Part shown: in pieces, positions 49,735 to 61,593 of the stretch
Numbering within the stretch: position 1 is the first letter of the stretch
Layout: every line of letters starts with the position of its first letter
Source of the DNA: Apostichopus japonicus
Taxonomy: Eukaryota; Echinodermata; Holothuroidea; Aspidochirotida; Stichopodidae
DNA length: 64,000 bases
Direction: 5' to 3'
Assembly (NCBI RefSeq): GCF_037975245.1
Contig: NC_092562.1
Location: 10,081,001-10,145,000, forward strand
Program-made: the position numbers and the translations under genes
Notes under the pieces: model-generated
What the model was told of the DNA's origin: nothing
The model's input: only the letters and a program-made list of their open reading frames with translations
Databases searched by the model: none

Positions 49735-50475
49735 CTACGAATAAAATAAGGCAAAATGAATTAAATCAGTCAGTCACATTAGATACTGTATGATCTACCA
49801 AATAGAGTCAGTTTTTGTCTAAGCTGTTTGGGTGTGGGTGGGGAGGGGGGTGGGCAGTTATATCATGAGCACCTCTGCATATCATATAGGGTCATGATAA
49901 TGTTTGCCTTTCTCCTTATGAAAGAGTGTATGCTACAGAATTTAAAAAAAAAAAATATAAAAAAAGTAAAAAAAATTGAAAACCATCAGAATTACATCTC
50001 TCTCATTCTAATGTTGTAGTTAAAACATAAAAATCAACAATTCTCGAGGTATCCTTAGCAATAAAAGTAAAGTAAAACAGGTCCAGTAACATGTTGTATT
50101 ACAATTATTCTACACCAGGCAAGAAATCTGAACTCAACACACTTGTTACACAACAACACACAAGCATTGCTGTAAGACTAAATTGCTATTATTTAATCTA
50201 ATGGACTACCGGTGTTTTCCTTACATAAAAAAATACTTCAGGCTCAAAATTATGTACAATGCTATAAATTTATGGATTCCATTCAGGCCAAGTTATTGGG
50301 GCTTGTAGTACTGAAGCACCATGTATGAAGTCAACCATAATACGTTAGGCTTGAAATTTATAATTTGATGACTCAAAGCATGTAAATCAACTTCTTCTTT
50401 TTCTAAACTGTGCACAGTATGACAATAATTTTGACCAATTGCCTCAATGGAGAATCATGCATGAATCATGAACCA
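49735..50475. other. Upstream intron side of the gene, no further exon recognised
   Basis: The acceptor at 49735 requires an intron here. I found no open stretch on the minus strand ending in a phase 1 donor that looks like GLIS protein. The first exon may lie farther upstream in the window or beyond it. Confidence 0.5.
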
Positions 50476-50716
50476 CGCTTGAAGACCTATGGTTACAGAA
50501 GCTTCGAATACTCTGGCTCTTATCTCTGGAACAAGTTACCAGATCACATTCGAACATGCTCTAAACTTTCTACATTCAAAAGTCTTCTTAAGACCCATCT
50601 TTTCACTTGTTCTTTTGTAAATTAATCTACTTTCTATGTAAAGCGCCTTGAGCAGTGGCTTTTGTCTACTGATTTGGTGCTATATAAGTCTCATTGATTA
50701 TTATTATTATTATTAT
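50476..50716 (+). pseudogene. Truncated non-LTR retrotransposon 3' end
   Basis: The frame reads RLKTYGYRSFEYSGSYLWNK, then LPDHIRTCS, then FKSLLKTHLF, and stops at 50623-50625. This is the C-terminal tail of LINE reverse-transcriptase proteins of the CR1/L2/Rex-like group. It is followed by AAGCGCCTTGAGCAGTGGC and GTGCTATATAAGTC and ends in TTA repeats at 50696-50716. All of the reverse transcriptase core and endonuclease is missing. Confidence 0.9.
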
Positions 50717-50929
50717 ATCTTGCAGAGAAGCTGAAAGTTCCCATGTTTGTCAATGACATTGAAGTGAAGAGCACAATAACCATGTTTGGAGGTCTTAAAG
50801 TTTTCTTTATCTCTTACAACCTGGTGAACATTACATGACTGAGAAAAATAAACTTCAGCTTCTTTATCTCACTGAACCACCCATCTGGAATGTAGACAAG
50901 ATTTTTGTGTCCGTCATAAAACAAAACAC

Positions 50930-51535
50930 TAAAACCTTCTCCAAAATATTTATGTACCGTTATCAGAGTTTGTAACCCAGTAGCCCATGATAACCCCCTG
51001 AAGTAACATTGTCAGTTGTGACCACAACAGTAGTGTGGGATCATTATAATTGGCCACAATAGGGAAAATTGGGGTTTAACACATCACTGTACCGGATTGT
51101 ACAGTTAGTATCAGGCTATCAATTTATCTGGACAGCAGCTCCCCCAATTGTGCTATGTACAGTATTTTCAATGGAAATTTGGAAAAATGGAGAGTAAGTT
51201 TTCTCATAATGTAATTTTTTGGTATGTGATTCACTGTTATACAAACTAGAACACTTTCCTCCATTTGAAGTGTCCCTTTTACAAACAATGGACTCCAGGT
51301 CTCACCATCGGGGGAAAAAATGCCTTCTCTAAAACAGTAGCAGAAATTGTAACCCAGTTTCAGATGTGAGCACTTCAGTATAGTCTGTTATCATTATAAT
51401 CGGTCCACAATTGGAAAGTTTAAAGCATCACAGTACTGTATTGCAGTGTGGAGCGGCCAATTTGTCCCAACATTATATGCTCCCCGATTGCGTTATGTAC
51501 AGAATTTTCAATGGAGATTTATAATGCATATTTTT
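50930..51535. repeat. Diverged direct duplication, about 340-400 bp apart
   Basis: Segments at 50955-51190 and 51345-51530 share, in order, a TTGTAACCCAGT block, ATCATTATAAT, a GGTCCACAAT or GGCCACAAT block, CATCAC-GTAC-G-ATTG, GCTCCCC and TTATGTACAG-ATTTTCAATGG. Identity is moderate. Confidence 0.72.
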
Positions 51536-54500
51536 GGAGTGTGAGTTCAATCTATATAAATGAAATAAAGATTATTCAGAATACATCTGCAAAATTCATA
51601 GAGCAACAGAGGGTCCAAATCTGTCATATTTGTGAATATCCCAACTATTAATGAAAAGAAGACCCCTGTGTGTGTTCACTCTTTGGAACAGCAAACCACA
51701 AAAGACGGGCCCTTCTGGTATTAGTTTTCATTTTGGAAATAAATGATAAACTATTAAACATTACATGAAAACACTGATGCATTCTCATGCTTGCTGAACA
51801 GAAGGCGGTCTCAGGTTAAGACCCTGGCTCCTGCCTGGTAATCCTGTTACATCTGGCTTAATACCTGGCCGATCAATTTTGTCCATTCTAGAAGGATGAG
51901 AGCTCCTCAAAAAGTTTATCAAAGATTCTTGCTAAAGACATAAATGCCATTATAATTTTCAACTGACACTGGGTTGAATTAATGCAGACGTATTGTATGT
52001 CCACACTCAATCCAGTAATCTCTTTTAAGCTTTCATTACATAAACAAAACCATTCAAAGTAAAGGATGAAATTACATCTGCTCTGTTGCCTACTACTACA
52101 ACATAAGGGAGAGAAAAAAAATACAATTCAGGCCTTTGTTTACCTGAGAGAGAGAGAGGGGTGGGTGGGTATCTTTAGAGCTCTTAGAGTTTACTGCGTT
52201 AAGTGGCAAGGTAGAGCATGTGATTTTCTAATTTATTATGGAACATATCAAGACTGTGCAAATGGGAATGTGAAGTCAGTACAGTTTATAAAGATATGCA
52301 TAGAACTCCTGAGAACTGTGTGTGATATACAGTACTGTATGAATACTGACTGTGTACAGAACTATACAACCAATCAGTCAAACAAGTGAAAAGAAAAAAG
52401 AAAAAGAAAAAAAAAAGAAAAAAAAGGCCTGACCCTGGTTTACCCTCATCATAGGGCTGATATTTTCTCCAACTGGAATTGTTTTCTGTATGCATGACTC
52501 TTAAAGCAAAACAAGAAAGGGTATTTGCCATTTGATATTCCATTTGGCTTTGACCCTTGATCTGTGCAACTCTATCTGGAATGTGTTGGAGGAAAATTGA
52601 CCTTGTTAGGCAGATTTGGTGACAGTCTTGAGCCCATAAAAAACTGGCAAAAAGAAAAAAAAGACTGACAGGACATGCATGCATTCACTACTCTTTTGAG
52701 TGTTATGAAACTATGGACAATATTGAAAATTACACAATGGGGTTTTGTACAGTTACTTTATAGTATGTAGTATACCAAGTATGTAGTATACCGTCAGTGA
52801 CTTTAATGAAAGAAACAAACAAGTACCTCAGGTTTGCAGTGTGAAAATGTAATATTACTTTGTGCTTTGCAATGTAAACAGGCATTAGAGATGTTCTAGT
52901 TAGGACTCTGGATTATATATAATTGTATGGAAGGAATCTAAAGAAAGAAAGAAAGATAGACAGACAGACAGATGGACAGACAGACAGAAAGATAGACAGA
53001 ATGAAGGAAAAGAAGGAATGAGAGAGAGAGAGAGAAAGACCTTTAACGGTTGGTGGGTTCAATGTTTCATGCCAATTAAGCCCGTCAAATTTCGTATGTC
53101 GGGAGAGGAAACACATGGCGGGGAAAGAAATGAAGGATTGTGTTACATTTGGACTGTGTATCATGCAAACCTCACTAAACTAGATGAATTGTTTGAGAGG
53201 AATGTCAAAATCGATTGTTGCTGTATTTTCTGCTGGTATCAAGCTGGGTCGCTGCCTACAACAGGTCACCATGGAACCCCACTCTGGCAATGTACAGTTT
53301 TGTGTACATTAGTACTTAATACTTACTACTACATACTGACCTCATGATGATGACTAGTACTGGATCAACTTTGTAAAAAGTTTTCAAAGATAGCAGTGAC
53401 AAATTGGCAGCAATTACAGTTTGCAGTTCACTTTTCTCTTGTTTGGTATTGAATTACCTTTGCTTACTCACCATGTTTTCTTTGAAAAGGTCAATTATTT
53501 TTGGATATCTCCAAAGGCCTGTTCCCACGAACGCGGGCTTGCTTCACTCTTGATCGACCTATCGAGGCTAGGGCAACTTGATCCACCCTTTTACTCCGTG
53601 GGAACGGAGCAAGCCCGAGCTTGATCAAGCCCCTCATGAGAGGTGGGGTTAGGACAGCTAAGCCCGGGTAAACGTTAATCAATGTAAATAAACTATTGCC
53701 TTGGGGTGTAAAAGATACGATGGATTTTATCAGTTGTGGTTTGCGCCGCTTGCTTATTTCTGTATCGGCATTAACTGTGTCTATTTTCATATTGGTTGTC
53801 CATTTGTACAATGGACCGATGCAGCGAAAATGAAGGAATTACATAAGGCATTGCTGAGTAGTACACATTGTATAGCTGCCCGTGTACATCCGCATACATA
53901 CAGTATGAAGTTTGAGTTGCTTTCTTGAAGACGTCCAGATAACCGCAAAGGCCATTATTACTATTATTATTATTATCGATATTTTCCTGTACAATATGTC
54001 GCAGAAGTAGACAGAGCGAAGTATGTGGTCGGAAGATGAAGTATTCGCATTGCTTGGCATTTGGTGCGACGAAAATAATATGTCGAAACTTGATGGGATA
54101 TGCCGCAACGCTCCAGTGTACTGATCACATACCAAAGTAAAAATAAAAGGATAACTAGAATGCATGCATTCTGGATTCAGTCAAACAAGAGCCACATCAC
54201 ACATGTTTGCTAACTTAAAAAGACAAGACTTACAATTGACCGTAAAGAATTATTGCTGTGTACATATCCCGATGCGGGAACATGTTTATAGACATGAAAC
54301 CGATGTGCTGAACTTTTTCCCGCCGTTTAGACTGGGTGTCCCCAAGTCAAAATCATGGTCAATGAAGCTCGTAGTAAACGTCCATGTAAGGGAATATGAG
54401 TGGAGTTTACATTCGCTATCTACAGGGTTGATGAATGACGTTTACCAGTTGAAATATGTGATTGGTTAATTGCTATCATCTTAAAACATAAAACACAAAT

Positions 54501-54572
54501 CGCAGGACCAGCTATTTAATAGTGTAGACTGTAGAGCTCGAACTGAAATCGTGGCACAGTGCCAAATATTTC
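51536..54572. other. No gene seen
   Basis: Besides the purine microsatellite, an A/G-rich tract at 52385-52425 and a GC-richer palindromic patch at 53518-53670, this stretch has no recognised exon, RNA gene or repeat family. Confidence 0.45.
52938..53037. repeat. Purine-rich microsatellite: GAAA, GACA and AG units
   Basis: AAAGAAAG units, then CAGACAGA units, then AGAGAGAG within 100 bases. The minus-strand open frame here is a translation of the repeat. Confidence 0.9.
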
Positions 54573-55334
54573 GGGGTACACGTTGTCAGTCCGACACGTT
54601 TTCAGTCCGAAAATAAATTACACGTTTTTAGTCCGATAAAAACGAGTTTTCAGTCCGACACGTTTTCAGTCCGAAAATAAAATACACGTTTTTAGTCCGA
54701 AAAAAAAAACGAGTTTTCAGTCCGACACCTTTTCAGTCCGAAAATAAAATTTACAATTTACATGCATCTTGGTGCGGAATAGAGCAGTGTTTCGTCTAAA
54801 ATGAAGAAAAAAAAAGCCCCCACTGTATGGGTGAAAAAGTAATAACGTGATTTCAAATAATCCCTGGGCTCAACCCATGCAACAACATGGATAATTAAGT
54901 GACTACGCACCATCCATGACATCCTACGACCGAACAAGAACGCAACCGTGCGTGGTGATTACTTGCCGAAATGATCCCACCTCGCAACTCCCACCTCGCA
55001 TTCCAGTGTTGTTTATTGGTGATATTATGGCATTAAAACTGCTTTCATTGCCAAACTGAATACGTGTATCTCATTTTCGGACTGAAAAACGTATATTACA
55101 CGTTTTCGATCTGAAAACGTGTATTTCATTTTCGGACTGAAAAACGTTTATTACACGTTTTCAGTCTGAAAACGTGTATATCATTTTCGGACTGAAAAAC
55201 GTGCACTACACGTTTTCAGTCTGAAAGCGTGTATTTCATTTTAGGACTGAAAACGTGTATTTCATTTTCGGACTGAAAACGTGTATGTATTTCATTTTCG
55301 GACCGAAAACTTGTCGGACTGAGGGGTGTACCCC
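54573..55334. mobile_element. TIR element with inverted terminal arrays of a CAGTCCGAAAAT motif
   Basis: The left end starts GGGGTACAC and carries about six CAGTCCGA copies to 54745. The right end, from about 55068, carries the reverse complement (TTTTCGGACTGAAAACGTG) about seven times and ends GTGTACCCC. The 300-base middle is unrelated and non-coding. It is a terminal-inverted-repeat element whose ends expanded into tandem arrays, superfamily unknown. Expanded C after the right end hides any target duplication; AATAT occurs near both edges. Confidence 0.8.
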
Positions 55335-56777
55335 CCCCCCCCAATATCGGACTTTCAACGAATAGAAGATGGATTTAAGTTGCGCATAAACTTCGTAACG
55401 TTTGGAGAAAAAAAAAATTGTGAAAGCATATGAATTCAAACTGAATAGAGGGGAAATATGTGGGTACAGTTATAACACATGGAATAGTTGTAACCACAGC
55501 AATCGTTATCAATGGAATATATTTAAGAAAAATGTTATAATTGAAACTTATAAATAAGAAACAAGAGCCCAAGGGCACTGTGGTTCCTTGCTTGGGGTAT
55601 ATGACAATACACATATTATCAAGCAAGATTGGGCTCAAATAGTCCAAGTAATTGTGGTCCTACATGTTCCCATAAAGTAACCAACACTATAGCCAACACT
55701 TTTGTGATCACAAAATGTGATCGGATTTTTGATCAAAAGGCACTTTTGAGATCTAAATATGGCGTCGAAAATGTAAGAAGTTTAAGGTCACCTACAAGCG
55801 GGTCAACAGATATGATAACATTGGTGACCACAGATGACATGACCTTTAAGTTTGAAAATGTTCCACCACCCCATTCACAACTTGTCCCAAATTATCAACC
55901 GTGTCACACCTTGGTATTGGGATTTAATTGCATTAAATGTCTAAAAATTAACTTTGAACTTGTATACATAACTTCACACACAAAGGTCACCCGTAGGTCA
56001 ACCAATTGACATTTTTGATCGGTGAGACCTAAACGGAGCATCAAAACTGTAAAAATTCAAACATGTTTTCTTTGCCCATTTTCTCCCAACAAAATACTAG
56101 TTTTTTTAACATTAGCTGACCTTTGGTGACCTTGGATCACATGACCGCTAAGTTTGAAAATATTCCCCTATACCATTCGCAACTTGTCCAAAAAAATCAA
56201 CCTTGTCACACCTTGGCGCTGGGAGTTATTGCATGAAATGTCTGAAAATTAACTTTGACCTCCTATAACTTCACACACAAAGCTCATCCAGGGGTCAACC
56301 TATTGACATTTATGATCAGAAGGTACCTTTGACATCTGAAAATAGCATCGAAACTGTAAAAATCCAAAAAACACGAAAAGGTCACCAGAGGTCAAATTGA
56401 GGTCAAGGGTCACCCAGATGTGGGTGGACAATTGGATTACGTAGAAGCAACTCCCAACCCTAACTGACAATTCGTTCTCAAGTTATCGCAAAAATACTAG
56501 TTTTTTATCATTAATTGACCTTTGGTGACCTTGGATCACATGACCGTTAAGTTTGAAAATATTACCCTATACCATTTGCAACTACTCCAAAAATATCAAC
56601 CGTGTCACACCTTGGAACTGGGAGTTATTGCATTAAATGTCTGAAAATTAACTTTGACCTCGTATAACTTTGCACACAAAGGTCACACGGGGGTCAACCC
56701 ATTGACATTTATGATCAGAAGGTACCTTTAACATCTGAAAATAGCATCGAAACTGTAAAAATCCACAAAACACAAAA

Positions 56778-56821
56778 AGGTCACCAGAGGTCACCAGAGG
56801 TCAAAATGAGGTCAAGGGTCA
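56778..56821 (+). promoter_or_regulatory. Five-half-site AGGTCA cluster (DR4, DR4, DR5, DR1)
   Basis: AGGTCA at 56778, 56788, 56798 and 56809, then GGGTCA at 56816. It is the longest of the clusters in copy B; others start at 56379 and 57741. Binding is not shown by sequence alone. Confidence 0.6.
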
Positions 56822-57511
56822 CCCAGATGCGGGTCGACAATTGGATTACATTGAAGCAACTCCCAACCCTAACGGACAATTTGTTCTCAAGTTATCGCAA
56901 AAATACTAGTTTTTTATCATTAATTGACCTTTAGTGACCTCGGATCACATGACCGTTAAGTTTGAAAATATTCCCCTATACCATTTGCAACTTGTCCCAA
57001 AATATGAACTGTGTAATACCTTGGCACTGGGAGTTATTACACTAAATGTCTGAAAATTAACTTTGACCTCATATAACTTAACATACAAAGGTCACCTTGG
57101 GTCAACTTATTGACATTTTTGATCGGTGAGACCTAAATAGAGCATCAAACTATACAAATTCAAACATTTTTTCTTTGCCCATTTTCCCCTCCCAAAATAC
57201 TAGTTTTTTAACATTAATTGACCTTTGGTGACCTCGGATCACATGACCGTTAAGTTTGAAAATATTCCCCTATACCATTTGCAACTTGTCCAAAAATATC
57301 AACCATGTCACACCTTGGAACTGGGAGTTATTGCATTAAATGTCTGAAAATTAACTTTGACCTCGTATAACTTCGCACACGAAGGTCACACGGGTGTCAA
57401 CCCATTGACATTTTTGATCGGAAGGTACCTTTGGTATCCAAATCTAGCATCAAAACCAAACATTTTCTTTTTTGCTCGTTTCCTCCCAAAATAAGCACAT
57501 TTTTTCTAATG

Positions 57512-57532
57512 TGACCTTTGACCTTTTGACCT
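57512..57532 (-). promoter_or_regulatory. Three TGACCT half-sites with DR1 and DR2 spacing
   Basis: TGACCT at 57512, 57519 and 57527, identical in layout to 41633-41653 of copy A. Confidence 0.6.
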
Positions 57533-58155
57533 TGGTTTCAGATGTAGTTTAATCTCCTGATTCCAAAAAACAAAACGACAAGTCTGTGCAACCATCCTAA
57601 CTCCGACCGAAAAACTTTGACCCCATATAACTTCGCACATAAAGGTCACACAGGGTCAACCTATTGACATTTATGTTCAGAAGGTACCTTTGACATCTGA
57701 AAATAGCATCAAAACTGTAAAAATCCCCAAAAACATATAAAGGTCACCAAAGGTCAAATTGAGGTCAAGGGTCACCCAGGTGCGGGTCGACAATTGGATT
57801 ACATTGAAGCAACTCCCAACCCTAACGGACATTTCGTTCTCAAGTTATCGCAAAAATACTAGTTTTTTATCATTAATTGACCTTTGTTGACCTTCGATCA
57901 CATTACCGTTATGTTTGGAAACAATGCCTTACCCCATTCACAACTACTCCCAAAATATCAACCATGTCGGACCCTGTCAATGGGAGTTATTGCTGTTTTT
58001 AATATATTGGTTTTTGGCATCTAACTGACCTTTGGTGACCTTTGCGGGCACCAAAAACAATAGGGATCTTCCTCTTACTATGGGCTATCCACCCAACAAG
58101 TTTCATCATGATACATCATTTCCTTATTGAGATATCGTGTACACAAGCCAAGCGT

Positions 58156-58192
<37 letters not shown>

Positions 58193-58254
58193 ACACACAC
58201 ACGCCAAGTTGAACGCATAGGTTCCTTGCTTTGCAAAAAGCAAGGAACCAAAAA

Positions 58255-59070
58255 TTGCTGAGATAAAATTCACGGATCAACTTTACACGCAAAAGGATAA
58301 ACAACGAAGTCTTCTGTTCAAACTTTCGTCGTGTTACACAAAACACGAAAACACCGATGCACTACATATGTATATGACGGCTCAACGATGTTTTTAAAAC
58401 ATATATAATTTATATTGAATTTCAACGAAAATTAACAAAGAAATTAATCTGTATTCGAACGCGGTATTTGTCGTGATTACTGCAGGAACTGTATGGATCG
58501 TGGTTTATGTCGCCATCTGCATTTGCGAAGATGACGTCACGTTCTCTACTGTTCAAGTATATTTGAAATACCCATCCTAAACGATTAAAAATCGTTTCTC
58601 TGTCAAACGCATATTTGGAAAATTATTTATTGGTTTTAAGGTAACGTTTAAAGGCTACCAGACAATTATTTTAAAGATAGCATACTGTTGTTTAACTGGG
58701 GGTGGGAGGGGGGGTGGCATTATCGGGATTTTGGCAGGCCAGCGAGTTTTCGTTTCACGTCATTCAGAATATGGTCCGAAATAAACAACAACAAAAAACA
58801 ACAACAAAATAACGGTGGACGAAAGATATGACGTGTTACACTTGTAAGATTTCCCGCGACCATCGTTTGGGTTAGCACTAATTTCCCGCCAATTTGTAAA
58901 GTGTAAGAAATGAATTATAAACGCTGCTTAGGAGTCATACCACGTTATCTTACATCTGATCATAAGACATAAGGGGATGTACAAAATACTTTTTCTTCAA
59001 ATAGTTATGCGTAGGCCTACCAGGTGAGATGAATGTATATTAAGCCAGCATGAATTGATCTAGTAACAAA
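58255..59070. other. No gene seen
   Basis: AT-rich sequence with one G-rich run near 58699-58716. Nothing else was recognised. Confidence 0.5.
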
Positions 59071-59600
59071 GGCAAGGGCGGCGGAACCGGGGGGGCACAG
59101 GGGGCACGTGCTCCCACTTTTCCTCAGGATAAAAATGTGCCCTTTCTCTACATAAAAAAATTGTACTCTTGATCACCTTATTAGGTCAGCGATATTTCAG
59201 TAAGAGATCATCTAATCCTAATTTAGAAGTATTAATGAATTTCTGTGGGTCAAACTCAAATGTTTACTATCACAAGGCTTCTAACATTCTGGTGAGTGCA
59301 TATTCAATGTGTTAAAAAAATAATCCTAATACATTTCCAAAAATACATTGCTATATTACATTGTGACTTTGTATTAAGCAGAAGCCATTTATAGCCTACT
59401 ATGAATAATGAGTTTAGTTTTTATATCCCATAACCTATACCCCATCCTTTCTTATTTTAACATGTTTCATGCATGTATCGATCGCGTGTGTATGGACTTG
59501 GACTTTATAATGTTTTCACCTCATTTTGTCTCATCGAAAGAAAACGTGTTCCTTGTTTCCAACGTGCACATTGGATATTGCAGCCCTAGTATGCATTTTT
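59071..59600. repeat. Left arm of a large interrupted inverted repeat
   Basis: Three blocks match the reverse complement of 60778-61245: 59080-59155 (GGGGGCACAGGGGGCAC, AAAATGTGCCC), 59230-59270 (GAATTTCTGTGGGTCAAACT) and 59515-59600 (CCTCATTTTGTCTC, GTTCCTTGTTTCC, ACATTGGATATTGCA). Sequence between blocks differs between the arms. Confidence 0.82.
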
Positions 59601-59639
59601 CCTTGAGGGGTGGGGCGGTGGCGGAGCGTCCATACAGTC

Positions 59640-59997
59640 AGAGAGGGCGGATGTCCCCCTGACGGACTCAAATTGACTGCTGGCGCCCTTTTCAGCTTTT
59701 TACCACTTTTTACTTATTCGCGATTATTGACTATTTTATTGCGCTCTCAAATACCTATTGACATTGTCACATTTTGTTGGTGTAATTTTCTGACAAAATG
59801 GCGATGACACCTAATTATTCTTCGTTTATCTGCAATTAGCAAAGGGATGATTACCGGCAATCTAGGGAGTATCTTTACTCAAAAAATTTCTGTACGCTCC
59901 GCGCCAACCTGTGGTGGCGCTCCGCTTAGATAGTGTCGAAAGCGCCCCTACAGACCATTCTCGCCCCCTGACCATACCCCAAGCTCAGCCACTGAGG
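59640..59997 (-). mobile_element. Non-autonomous repeat family A, copy 2
   Basis: Reverse orientation of the element at 6026-6388, ending in CTCAGCCACTG. It sits inside the large inverted repeat, so it or its neighbours inserted into an existing structure. Confidence 0.82.
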
Positions 59998-60029
59998 GTG
60001 GGGGGGGGGCGTTGATGTAGTGATGTGTA

Positions 60030-60190
60030 CATAGGCGTACGGGACCATTTCAGTTTGGGGGGGCAGAACTTTTTGTGCCCGAAAGTTCCCGTGACACTAT
60101 CTAAGCGGAGCGCCACCATCGGTTGGCGCGTAGCGTACAAGAAAATTTTTGGCACACAATGCCTCTCAGATTGCCGGAAACGGCACTTCT
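60030..60190 (+). repeat. Related repeat carrying the GCGGAGCGCCACCA block
   Basis: CATAGGCGTACGGGACC starts it; then GACACTATCTAAGCGGAGCG, GGTTGGCGCGTAGCG, and TTGCCGGAAACGGC. The middle block is nearly the same as at 61015-61105. Confidence 0.75.
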
Positions 60191-60589
60191 GAGGCCTTGC
60201 AAGTTGCATCTAAACATTCTTTATTTTATAATCTCACGTTTTAGAAATTTACACTTCCCCAAAAATTTGGTAAATTAGAAGAAGAAAAAATTGTAACATC
60301 ACTCTGAAGGGGAAAAATGGGACAGTATATTTTTTAAGCTCCTATTTAGTTACCTTATTAATTATTTTAACACAGTACTCAGCTACCTCCAGAAAAACAT
60401 ACATTGTTCAACGACACGTAGGCGGGATAATGTCGCTGTGTCGGGTGAGACTGCAATTTGTCTCACAAAAAAGTATAAAATATAACAGAGAATATGATAA
60501 ACCTGTACTTCTAGGCTTGTAGGCACCCCCCCCCCCCCCCATCATCCATGAAAAAGAAAATGTTTCTTATATACACTCATGTTGGGGAT

Positions 60590-60760
60590 GTCCAGGTCAA
60601 GTGCTGCGGAAGCACTTTTAATCTGGGGGGGGGGCGGCACCGACATCAAAGGGCACTTTGCAGAAATTCGATTGGACTGATGCAGCCTGATATTTAGTAC
60701 CCTTTATAACTCTTATTGTTTTATCTTATTTGTGTATACACATCACTCCATCAACGCCCC
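60590..60760 (+). repeat. Dispersed repeat with inverted copy at 63.3 kb
   Basis: AAGCACTTTTAATCTGGGG, GGCACCGACATC, AAAGGGCACTTTGCAGAAAT and GATGCAGCCTGATATT match the reverse complement of 63325-63425. The following 60700-60760 matches the reverse complement of 61640-61695. Confidence 0.82.
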
Positions 60761-60777
60761 CCCCCCCCCCCTTTAAA

Positions 60778-61245
60778 GATGCATACTAGCACTGCAATAT
60801 CCAATGCGCAAATTGGGAAACAAGGAACAAGTTTTCTTTTGAGACAAAATGAGGTGAATTCATACTAGTTGCTAATGTAGGAATCTTCCGAATTAGAGTT
60901 TTTTTCTTGTTAATATCTTAACAAATTTTTCCCATTCGAAATAGCTTTGAGTTTGACCCACAGAAATTCATTAAAAGTCACGGGCTTAGCCAGGATTTGC
61001 AAAGTTGAATGCACGACTATCTGAGCGGAGCGCCACCATCGGTTGGCGCGGAGCGTACAAGAAAATTTTTGGTTTTACAAACCCCTCAGATGGCCGGAAA
61101 CGGCCCTTCCCGAGTGTTCATTCTGGTTCCCTGGCCTCTTGCTAACTTTAGGCACCTCAATTTTTATGTAGAAAAAAGGCACATTTTTAACCTGCCCCCT
61201 GTGCCCCCCCCCCGGTTTCGCCGCCCTTGGTCCAGGTATACAATT
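60778..61245. repeat. Right arm of the large interrupted inverted repeat
   Basis: Reverse complement of the blocks listed for 59071-59600, with a GCGGAGCGCCACCATCGG-containing block (61015-61105) inserted between them. Confidence 0.8.
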
Positions 61246-61428
61246 GACTAGTTAGAAAAAAAATTGATCGTGCAAAAAGCGTGGTAGCCCAGATGAACTG
61301 CGCTTACGGTGGTGTTACACAGAATATTCGGGCATCATGATGCTAAATAAAGAAAATCATGGAATTGTCGGGCAAAAATTTGAAAAAGATTCGGGCAAGC
61401 TACTGCATATTTATATATATATATATAT

Positions 61429-61488
61429 TTCCAGAGGACAAGAAATTCGGGCAAAAGTCCTGACAAATTCGGGCAGCCTAAGAGGAGA

Positions 61489-61533
<45 letters not shown>

Positions 61534-61593
61534 TCTCCTCTTAGGCTGCCCGAATTTTTCAGGACTTTTGCCCGAATTTCTTGTCCTCTGGAA
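61429..61593. repeat. Near-perfect 64-bp inverted repeat around an AT microsatellite
   Basis: The left arm (61429-61493) begins TTCCAGAGGACAAGAAATTC and the right arm (61530-61593) is its reverse complement with one mismatch. The loop is pure A/T, mostly AT dinucleotides. Flanks carry CGTACGCCTATGG, the inverse of the CATAGGCGTACG block at 60.03 kb, so it belongs to the same repeat nest. Confidence 0.93.

Larger units (their letters stand above)
55560..58254 (+). mobile_element. Rolling-circle-like (Helentron/HINE-type) non-autonomous element, copy B
   Basis: Same ends and internal plan as copy A. Subterminal inverted repeats are GGTTCCTTGC (55582-55591) and GCAAGGAACC (58240-58249). GGATCACATGACC-type landmarks at about 55838, 56133, 56532, 56944, 57236 and 57894 mark internal units of about 295 or 405 bp. 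A CA microsatellite lies at about 58160-58202. The 3' hairpin is perfect: GGTTCCTTGCTTT and its reverse complement within 58220-58249. Unit order and length differ from copy A, so cores rearranged after or between insertions. Confidence 0.75.

Noticed and set aside
53518-53670. GC-richer patch with GGGCTTGCT and GTTCCCAC words in both orientations
   Set aside because: The inverted words are out of order and do not make a continuous hairpin; no second copy was noticed, so I do not call an element.
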